Below are positions 21,064-32,692 of a stretch of 64,000 bases of DNA, piece after piece; within the stretch, counting starts at the first letter, position 1, and every line of letters begins with the position of its first letter. This DNA is from Semisulcospira habei. Lineage: Eukaryota > Mollusca > Gastropoda > Semisulcospiridae. Below the pieces are notes generated by a model that saw only the letters and a program-made list of their open reading frames with translations, was not told the origin of the DNA and did no database searches. Position numbers and translations under genes: made by a program. The stretch spans positions 167,490,148-167,554,147 of the forward strand of contig BTPG01000007.1 in NCBI GenBank assembly GCA_036245525.1, written 5' to 3'.

Positions 21064-22875
21064 GGTCGCAGCCATGGCCTCCCAACTTCCAAAAGAAAAT
21101 ATAGGGGAGGGAGGGGGAAGGGTGGGGGAGGGGGGAGGGCAGAGTATGCCTACCCCCCCCTTTTTTTTCTTGATATATATAGATCTGGAAAGTAGCATGA
21201 CAGGTACACTACAACCCCCCCCCCCCGCCCCCCCCCCCCCCCCCCCCCCCCCACACACACACCCATCCCCACCCACCCTGCCTCGAAAAGGAAATGGGTC
21301 ACAAAGTATTTTTTATTTACTATGCTACTGTTATACAACACTTTTGTGTAAACAGTACTGGTGACCGCATACACAAGGGGATTAATCGGCTTAAATTTAT
21401 TGTCAATAGTGTCGTCGTCATGGTTATTATCATGATCACTTGATAGTCATTTTCGCTGTCGTAACTGCCGTTATCGTTATAGTGTCGTCAGTCATCATCA
21501 TTATCATCATCATCCATCATCAACCGATCTCCGCCCTGAAGAAAATATATACAGTATTCAGTCATTGTCTTCTTCAAATCATCGTCATCATAACCAAGAC
21601 TAGCATCAAAAACAGGTCAGTCTCAATGCGTACTGTGGTATGGGATATAACGCGCACAGGACTCTGGCTCATTGTATGCCCGGAGAGCAAAAGGTCATCG
21701 GGCCGACTCAGCCTCAGCTGGCCAGCTCAGACTGACGTCGGCTCGAGGCATCTTATGCATACCAGTGGTTTTACTCCATAAGTCTGTGTAAATTCAGCAG
21801 CAGCACTATTGTACCCCAAAGGCCGAAGGCCTGAGGGGTGCCGCAATGGTTCCTTTGACCTCCCTCAGGCCTACAAGTGTCCGTGCAGCAAACCCTGCTA
21901 CCAATAACGTATTTGTTTTCATTCCTCCACTATTTTCGTAAAAGAAATCAAGCTGAAATCTTCCAACTTAGATCACGCCAGACATGACTGACGTTAAAAG
22001 AATATGCATGTATACATAATAGACTTATGACTTAATTTAAGATCTTTCATGACGTTGCCGTCTGCATCACCAGCAGCATTGTCTACAAATTGTCAGAGTA
22101 AAGCAGTTGAAGAGGTGAGCCTGCGACTGTTTGCCTTAAAAAAAAAATGGTAAAATTCTTCAATAAAATAGTCACATAGAATGTTCATGTGCTTTCGATT
22201 CCGCAAAGATTCTTTCTTTAATGGACCGTTACACGTTATTGCTGCAGATGTGTGCTACAAACAACTTCACTGAGTAGTGTGCCTGCTGTTTCGAACAACA
22301 CTGAGTAACTTTGTACTTTAGAACGTTTTAGTGATCTTTTATAGAACAAAACTGGCATCCAAGATGCATCAGAAAGAGGGCTTCAAAAAGTCCGCCATTA
22401 GTCACCACAAAGGTTTTTGTATCCCGGTCACATGGTACGGTTTGCGCTAAAGATATTGGTCGTGTGATGAAAGCAAATGAATTTACATTCTCCTATGCAG
22501 AGGCTGACTCGCTCGCACGGAGTCAGACCTCTGCTACACATCGGGGCGTGGCCATTACGCGTAGGAATCGGTAATATTTTCCCCTTGAAAACAACATATT
22601 GACAACATATGCATAATGTCAGGAATGTGTTGCGTACATTCTCTCATACTCAACGCCAGATAGGTCTGACTTTAGTTTATAGCTCACTGACACCACGATA
22701 CTGAGGCTGGCCTGTAAATATAAAAATATCGATACCTGTAAACTTGTTTGATTTCCAATAATCTGCGCTGAAAATTTTGGGCGCTTGACTGAGCCTCCGC
22801 CATGACCCTCTTGTACTTCTGTCGTTTGCTTTCCCGTATGGGTAACGGCGCTCGTAACCCGTCCAGCTCCTCCAT
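20812..22875 (-). CDS. Unrecognised gene, copy B (two exons, truncated)
   Basis: Exon 1, 22736-22875, starts MEELDGLRAPLPIRESKRQK and is the same length (140 nt) as copy A exon 1, with an ACAG/GTATCG donor. Exon 2, 20812-20968, follows TTTGTTTTGCAG and encodes LPLGDIYRKAYFTYNKEVQK, in phase. It differs from copy A near the end: KPKIVQNDVLHLQESMAAC and a stop replace the donor. No counterparts of copy A exons 3-4 were found downstream, so B is either a short paralogue or a 3'-truncated pseudogene. The coding parts are better conserved between A and B than their introns (by eye), which hints at past selection. Function unknown. Confidence 0.5.
21213..21252. repeat. C-rich tract
   Basis: About 40 C with a single G interruption, facing a G tract at 21048-21066 on the same strand. 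Both lie in the intron of copy B. Confidence 0.9.
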
Positions 22876-23457
22876 GGTGGGGTCTTAGTGGACTGGCTAC
22901 CCTTTTGGACGTGATCGTGTCGATGGAAATAGTGCAGGCAGCGGTGATGGAACTCTAGACGGTGGTAGTGGTTGTCAGGTGGTCAGTGGTGGCTATAGTT
23001 GTTGGCGGTGATGGTGGTGGTGCAGCCTTCTTTTCAAGTTGCTGCGGAAGAAAATAGCCTCGACAATAATAACGGACGTACGGGTGGACGGATGGATGGG
23101 TGAATGCATGGATGGATTTAGAAAGGAAAAAAAAAAAAGGACGAAATGAATGACTTAAGTCCATAGAAGGAGAATGTGAATCAAAGAAACTGAAGAGCCG
23201 GAGAGAGAGAACAATGAACAATGAACAATGAACCTTTATTTTCCAACGGTAGAAGTTATTGGTAACAGGACCAGTTTTCAAACTTGCCGTTGCTACATCT
23301 ACTACATAAGTGACATAGACATGTAAACATACACATACCACACACTGCTGCATGCATGCATTCGCTCACGTACGCACGCACCACGCACATACACACACAC
23401 ATACCCACACACGCACTCAGGTACGCACGCATGCACATCACAACTCGCGCATGCACG

Positions 23458-23460
<3 letters not shown>

Positions 23461-23532
<72 letters not shown>
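23461..23532. repeat. (CA)n microsatellite
   Basis: About 36 CA units within the LINE 3' UTR. Confidence 0.96.
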
Positions 23533-23534
<2 letters not shown>

Positions 23535-23938
23535 ACACACACACTCATGTACACCGCAATTCAGTTGACGCATGCACACACGCACGAACACTCTCTCTCT
23601 CTCTCACACACACACACTTACACACGCACGCACTCAGGCACATACGCACAAAAACAAACACACGCTCTCGGACACGCACTCCAGACATACCTACCCGCAT
23701 ACGCGTACGCACAAAAATATAAAATGAGTAAAAATGCAAAGTAAAGCAATAAACAAAAAATCATTAAGTACATTAAAGTTCATACAGCAAGGGCAAATAT
23801 GTATGCAGGTGCTATCTCTCTCTCCCCACCCCCTCTCTCTCTCTCTCTCTCTCACGCCGACACACACACACATACACACACACACACAGCATGCACGCGC
23901 ACGCGCGCGCGCACACACACACACAGAGTCACACATAC

Positions 23939-23943
<5 letters not shown>

Positions 23944-24000
<57 letters not shown>
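23944..24000. repeat. (CA)n microsatellite
   Basis: About 28 CA units. A CT array at 23837-23852 and a CGCGCG run at 23896-23911 lie nearby. Confidence 0.96.
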
Positions 24001-24003
<3 letters not shown>

Positions 24004-24125
24004 GCGAGTGCGCGCCCAACATATCGAGCACACACATATGAAGGCAAAAACATTATAAACAGTACATGCAGTATTCAATGTACTCTTTGGCATTCAAATA
24101 TTATGGTACGGCTATGGGAAAAAGG

Positions 24126-24127
<2 letters not shown>

Positions 24128-24192
<65 letters not shown>
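24128..24192. repeat. (CT)n microsatellite
   Basis: About 32 CT units followed by a CA-rich stretch. Confidence 0.96.
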
Positions 24193-24195
<3 letters not shown>

Positions 24196-24422
24196 CACAT
24201 ACATACACACACACACACACATACACACCGACAAACTCACACACACGCACAAAGTGTACACATCTGAACACACGTGCAAGTTATCCAAATACTGTAATGA
24301 TTAGATTACGTCAGAGATTCTAGGTGTTTGAAGAGGCTGTCCCTATATGAGGTGAGCGTCTTTGCGTTTCTGATTTCTGCAGGAATAGAATTCCAGAATG
24401 AACTTCCAGAGCCGGAATGACA

Positions 24423-24425
<3 letters not shown>

Positions 24426-24508
<83 letters not shown>
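24426..24508. repeat. (GA)n microsatellite
   Basis: About 41 GA units. This is probably one side of the GA tract in which the LINE fragment sits. Confidence 0.96.
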
Positions 24509-24509
<1 letters not shown>

Positions 24510-24649
24510 CAGACAGACAGACAGATGAAAATGAGCAAAGTACCTCTCTCTCTCTCTCTTCTTTTTTTTTTTTTTGTTTCTCTCCTACACTGCCGCTGCG
24601 CACACCTGGTCAATGGCAGTAATGATCAAACCCTTGATCGCTGGACATG

Positions 24650-24812
<163 letters not shown>

Positions 24813-25126
24813 TTACCTTTTGTTTTCTGCGAGGAAAAAAAATAGAGACGAACGCATGTATTTATTGCGGGTAATGCTTAAAAGACTTTACCGTAATGAG
24901 GCAATCCACACACCGCCGAAACGATGTTACACACCACCAAGCCACAACAACGCTGCCTGCGGCTGCTATGGCTGGCCTCCGCTCAAGCTGCTATGACGTG
25001 ATATGATTATGACGTCATATTTGCGCTAATTTGACGTCAGCGTTTTTTGATATTCTTTAAGCTCGGCACATGCTGGCACGTGCGTCCGTGTGCGCGTGAC
25101 GTAATGAAGGATGTATGCTCAGAACT

Positions 25127-25515
25127 GACCACCCCCACCCGGGTCTGCCCTGGGGGACTTGGGTGGGGTAACTACTTTTTAGTTCCCAGGGTCACCCTGG
25201 TCAGCCCCACAGGGTGGGTTTTCTTCTGTATTCTGGGGCATGTGTTTCTGTTTACCCTTGGTCCATTCACCTGTATTTGTCTTTTTATAACTCTCCCAAC
25301 TGTCTGCACTGCCTGTAGCTCTTGATGTTGGATGTGTGTTGCTAAATGGTCTTAGCTTTATTTAGGCCCCATGGCGTAGGTTTATTTAACGTATTGGACC
25401 GGCTGGCGACATACATTCAATATTCTGGGTTTTTTTTTCACAAGCAGTGCAGGCACGTCCTGAGAAAGCCTTGTTGCTGTCGGGACGTTAAGCAATGTAC
25501 AATCAATCAATCAAT
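25127..25515 (+). mobile_element. SINE of the CCCACCCGGGTCTG family
   Basis: About 390 bp, closely similar to 52547-52928 on the other strand. Shared strings include CCCGGGTCTGCCCTGGGGGA, GACCGGCTGGCGACATACAT and GCAGGCACGTCCTGAGAAAG. It ends GGGACGTTAAGCAATGTAC with an (AATC)n tail. Segmental copy A lacks it (AACTGATCATTTTTGG at about 14060), so it moved after the duplication or was lost from A. No frame of note. Confidence 0.8.
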
Positions 25516-26106
25516 CATTTTGGGAAGTACTAACCAATAACAGAAAGGAAAATAAGAAACATTGAATCGGCGAGTACGAAACAGTTTATTACACGCACAT
25601 GTACTAAACTGTTTTGTACTTGTCCTTTCACAGCGTGTTTATTTCTTTGTTGAGCGCGATATTGGCGCTAATCACCAGGCATGTCCGTATATCCGATTTC
25701 GAGATCATTGATGCGTGCGGTACTGTTTTTAGGCTATTGCTAAAGTCTGTATAAGCGTGTACATGCACGGGTGTATTTTACTTTTCATGTGTACAATTCT
25801 CACTCTCTCTTTCTCGGCTCTCGTATACACACACAGACAGGCCAGAGAGTGCAAAGGTACAGCGTACACATACAGGCACGTGCAAGCATTCATAAAAAAA
25901 CAACAAAACAACAACAAAAAACCGCATCCGTGATTCGTTGACATTTTATTACTGTGCGACCATACTCTGACCCTGACAATATAACAGATAAAACTGCTAA
26001 AAATTTCAAAAATGCGGCTACCACACCAAAACCACGAAAGGTAACAAGTTCACTTACTCTGGCCAAAATTAATTATGAGCCATGCGAGTTAAAATCATGA
26101 ATTATC

Positions 26107-26208
<102 letters not shown>

Positions 26209-26389
26209 TGTACAAAGTAATTTTACACATCAAAATAATAGCGTTTTTGCTCGTAACTGTTTTTCTAAAACCTGGTTTTTTCTTTGCCGTTTATTAACAC
26301 CTTCACTGCATGCTCATCGACAAAGATTGTGCTATTTCAACATGAAAGAGCCCTAGGAACATGCATGCGTATGTCAGCAAGAGACACAG

Positions 26390-26452
26390 ATCTTCATCAG
26401 CCTTCACAACTGCGGGGGCTCATGAGGATCTACGTCTCTTAGAGCTGGACTG
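26390..26452. repeat. Hairpin family B, diverged copy
   Basis: CAAGAGACACAGATCTTCAT pairs imperfectly with TGAGGATCTACGTCTCTTAG. Confidence 0.5.
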
Positions 26453-26504
26453 TGCTGACTTTCCTCAGCGGCCAATTTTCTTCAATCTTAGACACATATA
26501 AAAC

Positions 26505-27365
26505 AGAACAAGAAAGGCAAAGCCATTATGGCTCACGTGTATGACCTATTTACATGTGTGACCTTTGTGACAATAAGGGCTGGCTTTTGCATGCACCAGC
26601 AAAAACCATGTTTTCTGAAAATGTAAGCATTTTTCACTTATCCGTCAACCCCCCTCCCCCCCCACACACCCTGATCTTTGACCTGTGTGATGAGTCGACT
26701 AAATTAGTATGCATAGGAAGGTCTTATCATCAGCTGCCTTTGTGCTAAATTTGATTGAAAAATTGGCAAAAATGTTGATAATACCTACAATTTTATGAAA
26801 AAAAAAATTGCATTTTACACATTTGCGGAGCTCTTGTGACTTTTGACCTTTTTGAGGGGTCATGAAAATTAGTATGCTTAGATAGGTATTACCATCAGGT
26901 ATCTCTGTACCAAATTTGGGTTTTAAGTTGTGAATAGTACTTGAGGAAAAAAACATCTTTTGTCAGAATATGGCTATTTTGGACCTATTTCCTGAGCTCT
27001 TGTGACCCTTGACCTTTCCGAGGGATCAACCAAAGTAGTATGCATAGAAAGGTCTTACCAACAGGTATCTTTGTACCAAGTTTGGGTTTGAAGTTGTGAA
27101 TAGTATTTGAGAAAAAATAAATTATGTCAAAATATAGCTATTTTGGCCTATTCCCTCATTCTCTGTGACCTTGACCTTTGTGAGAGGTCACTCAGATTGG
27201 TATTCTTTAGACAGGTCTTGCCACAAAGTATCCTTGGGCCAAGTTTAAAGACAGTGGCTTGAATAGTCTCTGAGAAAATGCCAAAGTTAAAGTTTACCAC
27301 GGATGACGGCAGACCACAGGCCCAGAACATAGACTCACTCTTGCTTCCCATGTGAGCCAAAAAGC
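26505..27365. mobile_element. Family C element, fullest copy
   Basis: The ends GGCAAAGCCATTATGGCTCA and CCCATGTGAGCCAAAAA form short inverted termini. Inside are about four tandem units of 150-200 bp, each with a TGACCTT box, AGTATGCATAGAAAGGTCTT and AGTTTGGGTTTGAAGTTGTG. No transposase frame is present. Unit number differs between copies. Confidence 0.7.
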
Positions 27366-27528
27366 ATGGTTGAAAAACAGCATTTCAAAACAAAAGTTTA
27401 TTAATTAGTGTTACAGGTGTTCGGAACTATCACATGTCAGCAGATAAATAACTTCCATAAATTGCAGGATAAGCACTTTTCTGAGCAAAAGAGGTTTAAA
27501 CAATTTTAAAGTATACAAATACACCAAG

Positions 27529-27749
27529 TTAACCCTTTTATTGTCAATGGACGCACATTCATTTTAAAAACGTAAATTCAATGTCAAAACTTAGATTTCC
27601 AGCTGTCAAATGAACATGGATAAAAAGTGCTTTCAGCAAGAGGCATAGATCCTCATGAGTCCCCTGTAATTGTGCTGGCTCATGAGCATCTATACCTCTT
27701 AGCTTGCAGTTGGGTTGTGTTTACTTATCCTTGGCAGCAAAGCGGTTAA
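27529..27749. repeat. TTAA MITE of hairpin family B
   Basis: It starts TTAACCCTTTTATTGTCAATG and ends AAGCGGTTAA. The central hairpin at about 27638-27702 has arms AGCAAGAGGCATAGATCCTC / GAGCATCTATACCTCTT. Confidence 0.65.
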
Positions 27750-28219
27750 CTGGTAGGTCAACATAAAATAGTGTTGATTGTTGATGTTTAATGTGAACGC
27801 CGCCAAAAGAAGCCAGAATAAGATGCCATAAAGATTCCACAATGATCTGGCAGTGGAGGCAGAGATACCAGTTACGAATACTAAAAGTTTCGTCTAAAAA
27901 TTTTTTGGGAGATGGGTAGAACTTTGAATAAACACATAACAATGAAAATATTTTCGCCAAAAAACCTGTACAAACACTGAATACACAATGTAACTTACAA
28001 GGTGCCGTTATATAGACAAAATACAAGTTTACATCACTTATACAGCCGTCCAGGGACAATTTTTTAAAATTTGAGATTTGGCATGTCCAACGCCAACAAA
28101 TCCATTCCGTAACTGGTCGCCTCTTAACATGGGTAGCAGTAAACAGATTACTGTCGTTTACAACTACCCGCAATAAAAACGTGCCCAATTACATACCGGT
28201 CATCCCATGCCAAACTACA

Positions 28220-29658
28220 TTCATTCATTCAGTCCTCTCTGCGCCGTCTGGTGCTTGAGGCGACGGCAAGGGAGCGCCACTTTTGTCTGTCAGCTGCTAT
28301 TTTGGGTGCTGTTTGCAGAGTAAGGCCTCTGTTCTTGAGCTCTCGCTCCACGGTTCGGCGCCACGTCTCCTTTGGTCGCCCACGGTTTCTCTTCCCCTGT
28401 GGTGTCCATCTCAGTGCCACCCTTGGTAATGAGTCAGGTGACATTCTGCAAACGTGGCCTAGCCATCTCCATCTCCGTGTGGCGATGGTTTCAGCGATGC
28501 TGTCTGCGCCTGCTCTCTTTCGTAGTTCCTCGTTTGTAATCATGTTTGGCCAGAAGACCTTCATGATCCGTCGCAGGCACTTGTTCTGGAAGACATCCAG
28601 CTTGCGTTCCGTAGCGGTAGTGGATTTCCAGCATTCTGACCCATATAGAAGGACACTCAGCACGTTGCTCTTAAAAATACGGAGCTTGGTGTGGATGCTC
28701 AGGCTTGTGGTCCTCCAGATGGGTTTCAGCATTGCGAAGGCTTGGTTGGCTTTGCTGATTCTTGTGGTGATCTCCCTTGTGCAGTCTCCATCTGTGGTAA
28801 CCTTGCTGCCCAGGTACGTGAACTCGTCCACCTCTTGCAGAGGTTGGTCATTGATGGTGATTGGGTCGCCCACTATGGTGTTCTTCCTCATGACTTGAGT
28901 CTTCCTAATGTTGACCCCGAGACCTATGGAGCTTGCTGACTGTGTCAACTGTTGTGTCTTCTGTTGCATGTCCTGGTTTCTGCTTGCCAGCAGCCCGATA
29001 TCATCGGCGTAGTCGAGGTCATCCAGCATTGAGGTCAGCGTCCACTGAATTCCCTGCCTCCTTCCCTCTGTGGTGCGGCGCATGATCCAATCAATTGCCA
29101 TTGAGAATAGGATTGGCGAAAGAATACATCCTTGTTTCACTCCGGTTTCCACCTTAAACGGTTCGGTGAGCTGGTTGTTGTGGACGACTCTGCACTCAAA
29201 ATTCTTGTACAGGGACCTGATGACGTTGACAAGTTTCTGGGGGATTCCATAGTATCGCAGGATTTTCCAAAGGGAGTCTCGATGCAGACTGTCGAAGGCC
29301 TTCTCAAAGTCTACAAAGACCACATAGAGGGATCCATTCCATTCGTTAGACTGCTCAAGGATCTGTCTCAGTACGAAAATATGGTCAATGCAGGACTTGC
29401 CTTTCCTAAAACCTGCCTGCTCCCGGCGAAGGATGCCATTCACTGCTGTCGTAATGCGTTCAAGGAGAATGCGGCTGAAGATCTTGCTGGTGAGGGATAG
29501 TAAGGTGATGCCTCGCCAGTTGTTACAGTTCCCCAGGTCTCCTTTCTTCGGAAGTTTGACGATGGTGCCGGTCTTCCAATCGCTCGGCGCTTCCTCAGTG
29601 TCCCAGATCTTTTGAAAAATCTGACAAAGAAGCTGCGGCGTTACCGTATCTTCTACTT
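28220..29658 (-). mobile_element. 5'-truncated RTE-like LINE with 13-bp target-site duplication
   Basis: The insert lies between two identical copies of ATGCCAAACTACA (28207-28219 and 29659-29671). On the minus strand the 3' end is a short GAATGAATG tail directly after the coding region, without a long 3' UTR, as is usual for RTE-type LINEs. The 5' part, with the endonuclease and the start of the polymerase, is missing. Confidence 0.9.
28229..29443 (-). CDS. LINE reverse transcriptase (C-terminal two thirds)
   Basis: The 404-codon frame begins at an internal Met; the same frame continues upstream to the truncation near 29658 with more polymerase sequence (GNCNNWRGITLLS). Motifs in order: QAGFRKGKSCIDHIF, VDFEKAFDSLHRD, GVKQGCILSPILF, the catalytic box DYADDIGLLA, LGSKVTTDGD, LYGSECW, and a C-terminal RRWRWLGHVCRM ... 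GRPKETWRR. The enzyme would copy its RNA at nicked chromosomal DNA (target-primed reverse transcription). The frame is open to the end, so the insertion looks young, but without an endonuclease it cannot move by itself. The last codons lead directly into the tail repeat. Confidence 0.9.
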   Translation of the reverse strand: MNGILRREQAGFRKGKSCIDHIFVLRQILEQSNEWNGSLYVVFVDFEKAFDSLHRDSLWKILRYYGIPQKLVNVIRSLYKNFECRVVHNNQLTEPFKVETGVKQGCILSPILFSMAIDWIMRRTTEGRRQGIQWTLTSMLDDLDYADDIGLLASRNQDMQQKTQQLTQSASSIGLGVNIRKTQVMRKNTIVGDPITINDQPLQEVDEFTYLGSKVTTDGDCTREITTRISKANQAFAMLKPIWRTTSLSIHTKLRIFKSNVLSVLLYGSECWKSTTATERKLDVFQNKCLRRIMKVFWPNMITNEELRKRAGADSIAETIATRRWRWLGHVCRMSPDSLPRVALRWTPQGKRNRGRPKETWRRTVERELKNRGLTLQTAPKIAADRQKWRSLAVASSTRRRRED

Positions 29659-30715
29659 ATGCCAAACTACAGAGGGAGTACATTGTGGGTCTCAGCACAT
29701 CCACACTTTGCAGTTAAACTCCCGATTCATATGTTGTGAGCACACCCATACTTTTACTGTAGAACAATCACATACATCTTGGTTGTCTGCATATGGAGCA
29801 ACCACTTGTAAAGGTCTAGGATCAAGATGTATATACAGTCTATGCAAGGTCAGATTTTTTATTTAAGTTGGACATAAACAACGCTCTTTTAGAGGTCCCC
29901 AGAGCACTCTTTTTATGTAAATTACTTTGCTTATAACAAGAAAAATTGGGCCCCTGGCGATTTGTTATATCAAAAGTTTACTGGAATGACTTATGTAAAT
30001 CCCTTCAATAAAACAGCATATATGAGAAACTCAACTATTTTGTAAGGTCAGCATGATTATTACAGTACGGATGATAAAGTCATAGAGTCTTGTTTTAATG
30101 ACTGAACACAAAAAAACACTACTCTTGGTGTGTACACACCAACAATGTGCAATGAAGGTTAAGTTTTGATTTATGAATACAATTTATTTATCAATATGAA
30201 AAATCAGAATGAGCAAGAATACTAACATGCAACTCATTCACTCCTAAAAAGCTGCCATTGCTTCGTGTAAATGACAAGCATCTTTAGGTACAAGTATGTT
30301 CATTTCAAATATGGAAAAACATACCTACTTTCCTGTACTACCCGTGCATCATTTCCATGAACATGCCAATTAAGGTAAGCTGATTCTGGTCAGCCTCAGT
30401 GTCCTGTGGTGTTAGGGAGCCATAAAATCAAATCGTGTTATTTGTGATCACGTTAGTGTAGTGCTGAATGTATATGGAATTGTGAAGAAAAATCACTTGG
30501 TGACAAATGGTCCTTGGGCTGACCTGTATGGTTGTGCATGGGCCAGGTAAGGCTGCTGTCAGCCCCGTGGGATGCCAGAGACCTGTGCTCATTATATCTG
30601 ATACCGCTGTATACTGGAGTGTGTAATACCGAGTCCGAGCTGTATGTATTTACATAACACTTCACTTAACTCAATCAAGCTGTGTATCCGGAAGCGGCAC
30701 GTCTCGAACGAGTTA

Positions 30716-30838
30716 AACCCATTTAACCACAAGGCTGCATTTCCTAAAATTTGGAGGCATCACCTAACAATTATGTATCAGTTGTAGGAGATGGATCAAT
30801 CATGATAATTCAAGGGTAGCGACAGAATAGCTTGGGCA
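30716..30838. repeat. Hairpin MITE family A, left half only
   Basis: AAACCCATTTAACC to AGAATAGCTTGGGC matches the left half of the family and then changes directly into family C sequence (TAGGTTTGAAGTTG). The loss of the right arm may mark resolution of the hairpin by deletion. Confidence 0.55.
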
Positions 30839-30839
30839 C

Positions 30840-31137
30840 CCTAGGTTTGAAGTTGAAAATAGTATTTGAGTATAAACAATTTGTGTTAAAATATGGCTAT
30901 TTTTTAAAACCCCTTTCTGGTCTGTGACTTTGACCTTTGAGAGAGGTCACTGAATTTGGTATGTTTAGAAAGGTTTTACCACAAAGTACTCCAGAACCAA
31001 ATTTGAAGTCTAAGGCTTGAATAGTCTGTGAGAAAATGCCTACGTTGAAGGTTACCATCTGACGATGCTGGATGCCGCACAGACAACGGATGGCCCATTA
31101 CATAGACTCACTTTTGTTATCGCATGTGAGCCAAAAA
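30840..31137. repeat. Family C element, 3' part
   Basis: Last unit with TGTGACTTTGACCTTTGAGA, GGTATGTTTAGAAAGGTTTT and the end GCATGTGAGCCAAAAA. Confidence 0.6.
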
Positions 31138-31929
31138 GTATGAATACTCTATAAAATATTTGTAAAACCTGTGTAAAACAAACAGGAAAATTACAGCTTC
31201 AACGACTGCAACAAACGGTGTTTGTGTGTGGAACAAAATACTTCCAGAAACACAGTGTTACAAAAAAATTCACTTTGCTGTATTCCAAAACTGATGTTTA
31301 CTGGTCTGTGTAGACCTCATGTGAAATATGCATGTAGTCAACACATTCAAAATGTATATTATATTGGCACAATGTAAATACAGTACAGTGTGCCTACAGA
31401 CATATAGCATGATATGAACATCAACACACATAATAATAATAAGACATGTAAAACACACACACACCTGAAAGTTGGACTTAAGGCAAGCTGCATTGGGGGT
31501 CAGGTAGTCACGGTACAATGCCCCCATGAACCCCTTAAAAATGTTTACATCTACAAATTTGAAAAATTTTCAGCAAATCTGAACATTTTGTGCGAAATTT
31601 TAGCAATTGTAGTCAATCCTTTTAGCAAATTCCTGCTACCTATGAAGAGAAATTACACTTGAAAACTATAATAAATTAATTACAAACATCAGGAATTCCT
31701 GAAAATGTCACTTTCTATTTTCAGGAATTCCTGACTTCCGCAAGTCAACTTTCACCCACCCACGCACACACACTCAAACACCCCTCCTCCTCCGGCTGCA
31801 GATCAAGAACAAGTAGAGACAATGAGGTAAATTATCATAGTTAGTAATCACTATACACGTCTTTATCTGGTTCACACTTGCAACACCACAGCAGCTATGA
31901 CATGGACTGACCATGACAGTTTAACCCTC

Positions 31930-32134
31930 TTAACCCCAGGGTTACATTTCTAAACTTTTGGAAGCATTGTCTAACCACTATACATCAGTTGTAAGAGATG
32001 GATTGATCCTGATAATTCAAGGGTAGTGACAGATGAGCTTGGCGCCTGAAGGCGCCAAGCTCATCTGGCACTACCCTTGAATTATCATGATCTATTCATC
32101 TCCTGCTGCAGGGTCCTGGGGCTCAATGGGTTAA
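31930..32134. repeat. Hairpin MITE family A, copy 3
   Basis: It starts TTAACCCCAGGG and ends AATGGGTTAA. The hairpin at about 32000-32100 has CTTGGCGCCTGAAGGCGCCA at its centre. It lies just downstream of the last GLT1D1-like exon, possibly inside the 3' UTR. Confidence 0.75.
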
Positions 32135-32509
32135 GGGTAATGTTTTTTTCAGCTTGGTGCCTGTCAGGTATCAAACTAATCAGGTACTGCCCGTGAACTC
32201 TCACTGTTTGATTTCTTGCAGATGTTGTGGTCGAAAGAGGATGCCTCTCAGCTTTGGTCCTTTCAGTCTTGAAATTGATGGACGTATGCACATCGCTTGT
32301 CCCCTTTGCTTCACTAAGGGAGACATCCTGTGATATATGTACTGAACAATACAACATCTTGAAATTTATATACATATGCACAATGATTGTCTACATCAAT
32401 TCACTACCGCAACAGTAGCAATTTGAGGAAGACAACCAGTGTGATGCTCGTTGAGCAATACCGCATACTCTTAGCTTGTATTCTTCATTTTCTTGTCGCA
32501 CTGTTTATG

Positions 32510-32692
32510 TTATCTATAGCCATTTTGAAGACTCAGGTCCGTAGCAGTCAGGCTGCAGTTGACCAAGTCCAAATAGGCCATCTCCTCTTGATTGGCACAG
32601 TGGTACAGAGAGACGTATTCCTTGGCATTTTCAATCAGTGCCCTCTGCTGAGAAACGTCCGACAAAAGTCTGGCTGCCTTTTCCCGAAATTC
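32510..32692 (-). CDS. GLT1D1: GLT1D1-like exon 10 (last coding exon)
   Basis: Acceptor TTTTTCTTAG, phase 0. Encodes [20 protein letters not shown] through SLQNGYR and a TAA stop, residues 300-359. No clear AATAAA was found in the next 400 bases. Confidence 0.88.
   Translation of the reverse strand, partial: EFREKAARLLSDVSQQRALIENAKEYVSLYHCANQEEMAYLDLVNCSLTATDLSLQNGYR

Larger units (their letters stand above)
23211..24420 (-). mobile_element. L2/CR1-like LINE 3' fragment with a microsatellite-filled 3' UTR
   Basis: On the minus strand 24420 to 24300 encodes FWNSIPAEIRNAKTLTSYRD and LFKHLE before a stop, the typical end of L2/CR1-like polymerases. The 3' UTR carries CT and CA arrays (24128-24192, 23944-24000, 23461-23532). 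It ends GGAAAATAAAGGTTCATTG with TTCATTG repeats at about 23211-23235. Segmental copy A has only a continuous GA tract at this point, the empty site. Confidence 0.65.
29795..31757. pseudogene. Relic of a third copy of the unrecognised gene cluster
   Basis: 29795-30300 matches the sequence downstream of and within the end of copy B exon 2. 31620-31757 matches the intron next to copy A exon 3 (AGGAATTCCTGA, then CAGTCGACTTTCACCCA against CAAGTCAACTTTCACCCA), but no exon sequence follows. Orientation agrees with copies A and B. Between the two blocks sit a half copy of MITE A and a family C end. No open exon remains. Confidence 0.45.

Noticed and set aside
27721..28188. 155-codon minus-strand frame
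   Set aside because: No recognisable domain; part of it is the end of a MITE, and no splice or start context stands out.
28251..29500. Plus-strand frames of 60-215 codons
   Set aside because: Antisense shadows of the LINE polymerase; the minus strand has all catalytic motifs.
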